Source: JADGNF01 sp964582085 (GTDB taxonomy: Archaea; Thermoproteota; Bathyarchaeia; Bathyarchaeales; Bathycorpusculaceae). From it: a DNA stretch of 5,995 bases. The position numbers and the translations under genes were made by a program. The stretch is taken from NCBI GenBank assembly GCA_964582085.1, contig CAZOPV010000014.1:1-5995 (forward strand), written 5' to 3'. A model generated the notes under the pieces. It worked only from the letters and a program-made list of their open reading frames with translations. It was not told the origin of the DNA and searched no databases. Below are positions 5,682 to 5,995 of the stretch, piece after piece; position 1 is the stretch's first letter, and every line of letters begins with the position of its first letter.

Positions 5682-5995
5682 ATGCACCCTAAAGTTAGCA
5701 AGGCGGAAATTGAAGTTTTCAAAGCCCTTAGCGCTGCAGGCTTAACGGAAGGCATGGTTACGCAAAAACCCATTGTTCTCAAATCCACCATTCCAGATTT
5801 CTGTTGGATTAACAAACGGAAAATAGTATTTCTAGATGGAGTGCATGTCCATTCAAAGAACAAGACACAGCAACGCGACGAAGAAATAGATAGCTTGCTG
5901 CAGTTACAAGGGTGGGAAGTACTCAGAATTCCCTATGAACCGCCCTTGAGCGAACAGAATTTGCGTGAAATTCTGTCGGCAATCAAAAAGTTTCT
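5682..5995 (+). CDS. Small Vsr/DUF559-like PD-(D/E)XK endonuclease, C-terminus beyond right edge
   Basis: Partial gene; 104 residues plus two bases are visible. Residues 37-40 (IPDF) and 47-57 (KIVFLDGVHVH) match the core of very-short-patch-repair and DUF559 endonucleases, with PD, a buried strand ending D52-G53 and a histidine at D+5 (H57), as in the Vsr pattern DGC.WH. R65-D66 and the following LLQLQGWEVLRIPY (72-85) match 'RD...L...GW.VLRi'. D39 and D52 are the likely metal ligands. The N-terminal 36 residues may form a small helical or hairpin element that meets DNA. The zinc-binding insertion of bacterial Vsr is missing, so mismatch repair is not implied. The ATG at 5682 or an in-frame GTG at 5664 may be used; an in-frame TAA at 5604 limits the gene upstream. 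No methyltransferase of the restriction type is visible nearby, since the neighbouring one resembles small-molecule enzymes. DNA target and role are unknown. Confidence 0.72.
   Translation, partial: MHPKVSKAEIEVFKALSAAGLTEGMVTQKPIVLKSTIPDFCWINKRKIVFLDGVHVHSKNKTQQRDEEIDSLLQLQGWEVLRIPYEPPLSEQNLREILSAIKKF

Noticed and set aside
1..5995. CRISPR array, insertion sequence or long direct repeats
   Set aside because: No regularly spaced repeats, transposase motifs or terminal inverted repeats were seen anywhere in the window.

Overview
The window looks archaeal and carries seven protein-coding genes, two of them cut by the window edges. The pointers to Archaea are a bacterio-opsin-activator type helix-turn-helix regulator (HTH_10), a stand-alone diphthine--ammonia ligase of the MJ0570 type (diphthamide on elongation factor 2 occurs only in archaea and eukaryotes), an archaeal-looking serine hydroxymethyltransferase, TATA-like boxes about 25 bases before inferred transcript starts, and compact coding with short gaps. 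By eye the GC content is moderate. The gene style suggests an uncultured TACK lineage such as Bathyarchaeia, but that placement is a guess.

Layout. Positions 1-539 (minus) hold the N-terminal 179 residues of an HTH_10 regulator running off the left edge. Positions 540-709 form a divergent promoter region with a 7-bp-arm inverted repeat touching the putative TATA box of the next gene. Positions 710-3262 (plus) are a probable operon, glyA (serine hydroxymethyltransferase) then serA (3-phosphoglycerate dehydrogenase), 30 bases apart. Positions 3421-4646 (plus) are a second operon under its own TATA box: dph6 and a class I glutamine amidotransferase, overlapping by 4 bases. A class I SAM methyltransferase (4659-5462, minus) converges on it with a 12-base gap. 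A divergent intergenic region follows, then the start of a small Vsr/DUF559-like PD-(D/E)XK nuclease gene (from 5682 or 5664, plus) that runs off the right edge.

How they work together. SerA starts the phosphorylated serine pathway and GlyA turns serine into glycine plus a one-carbon unit, so the first operon is a serine/glycine/C1 module; serC and serB are not in the window. The second operon is the most interesting part. Dph6 makes diphthamide from diphthine using ATP and ammonia, and the gene coupled to it encodes a glutaminase-type protein with an intact Cys-His-Glu triad. This suggests, without proving it, that diphthamide synthesis here is fed by glutamine through a dedicated ammonia-supplying subunit. 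The regulator, methyltransferase and nuclease have no evident link to these pathways.
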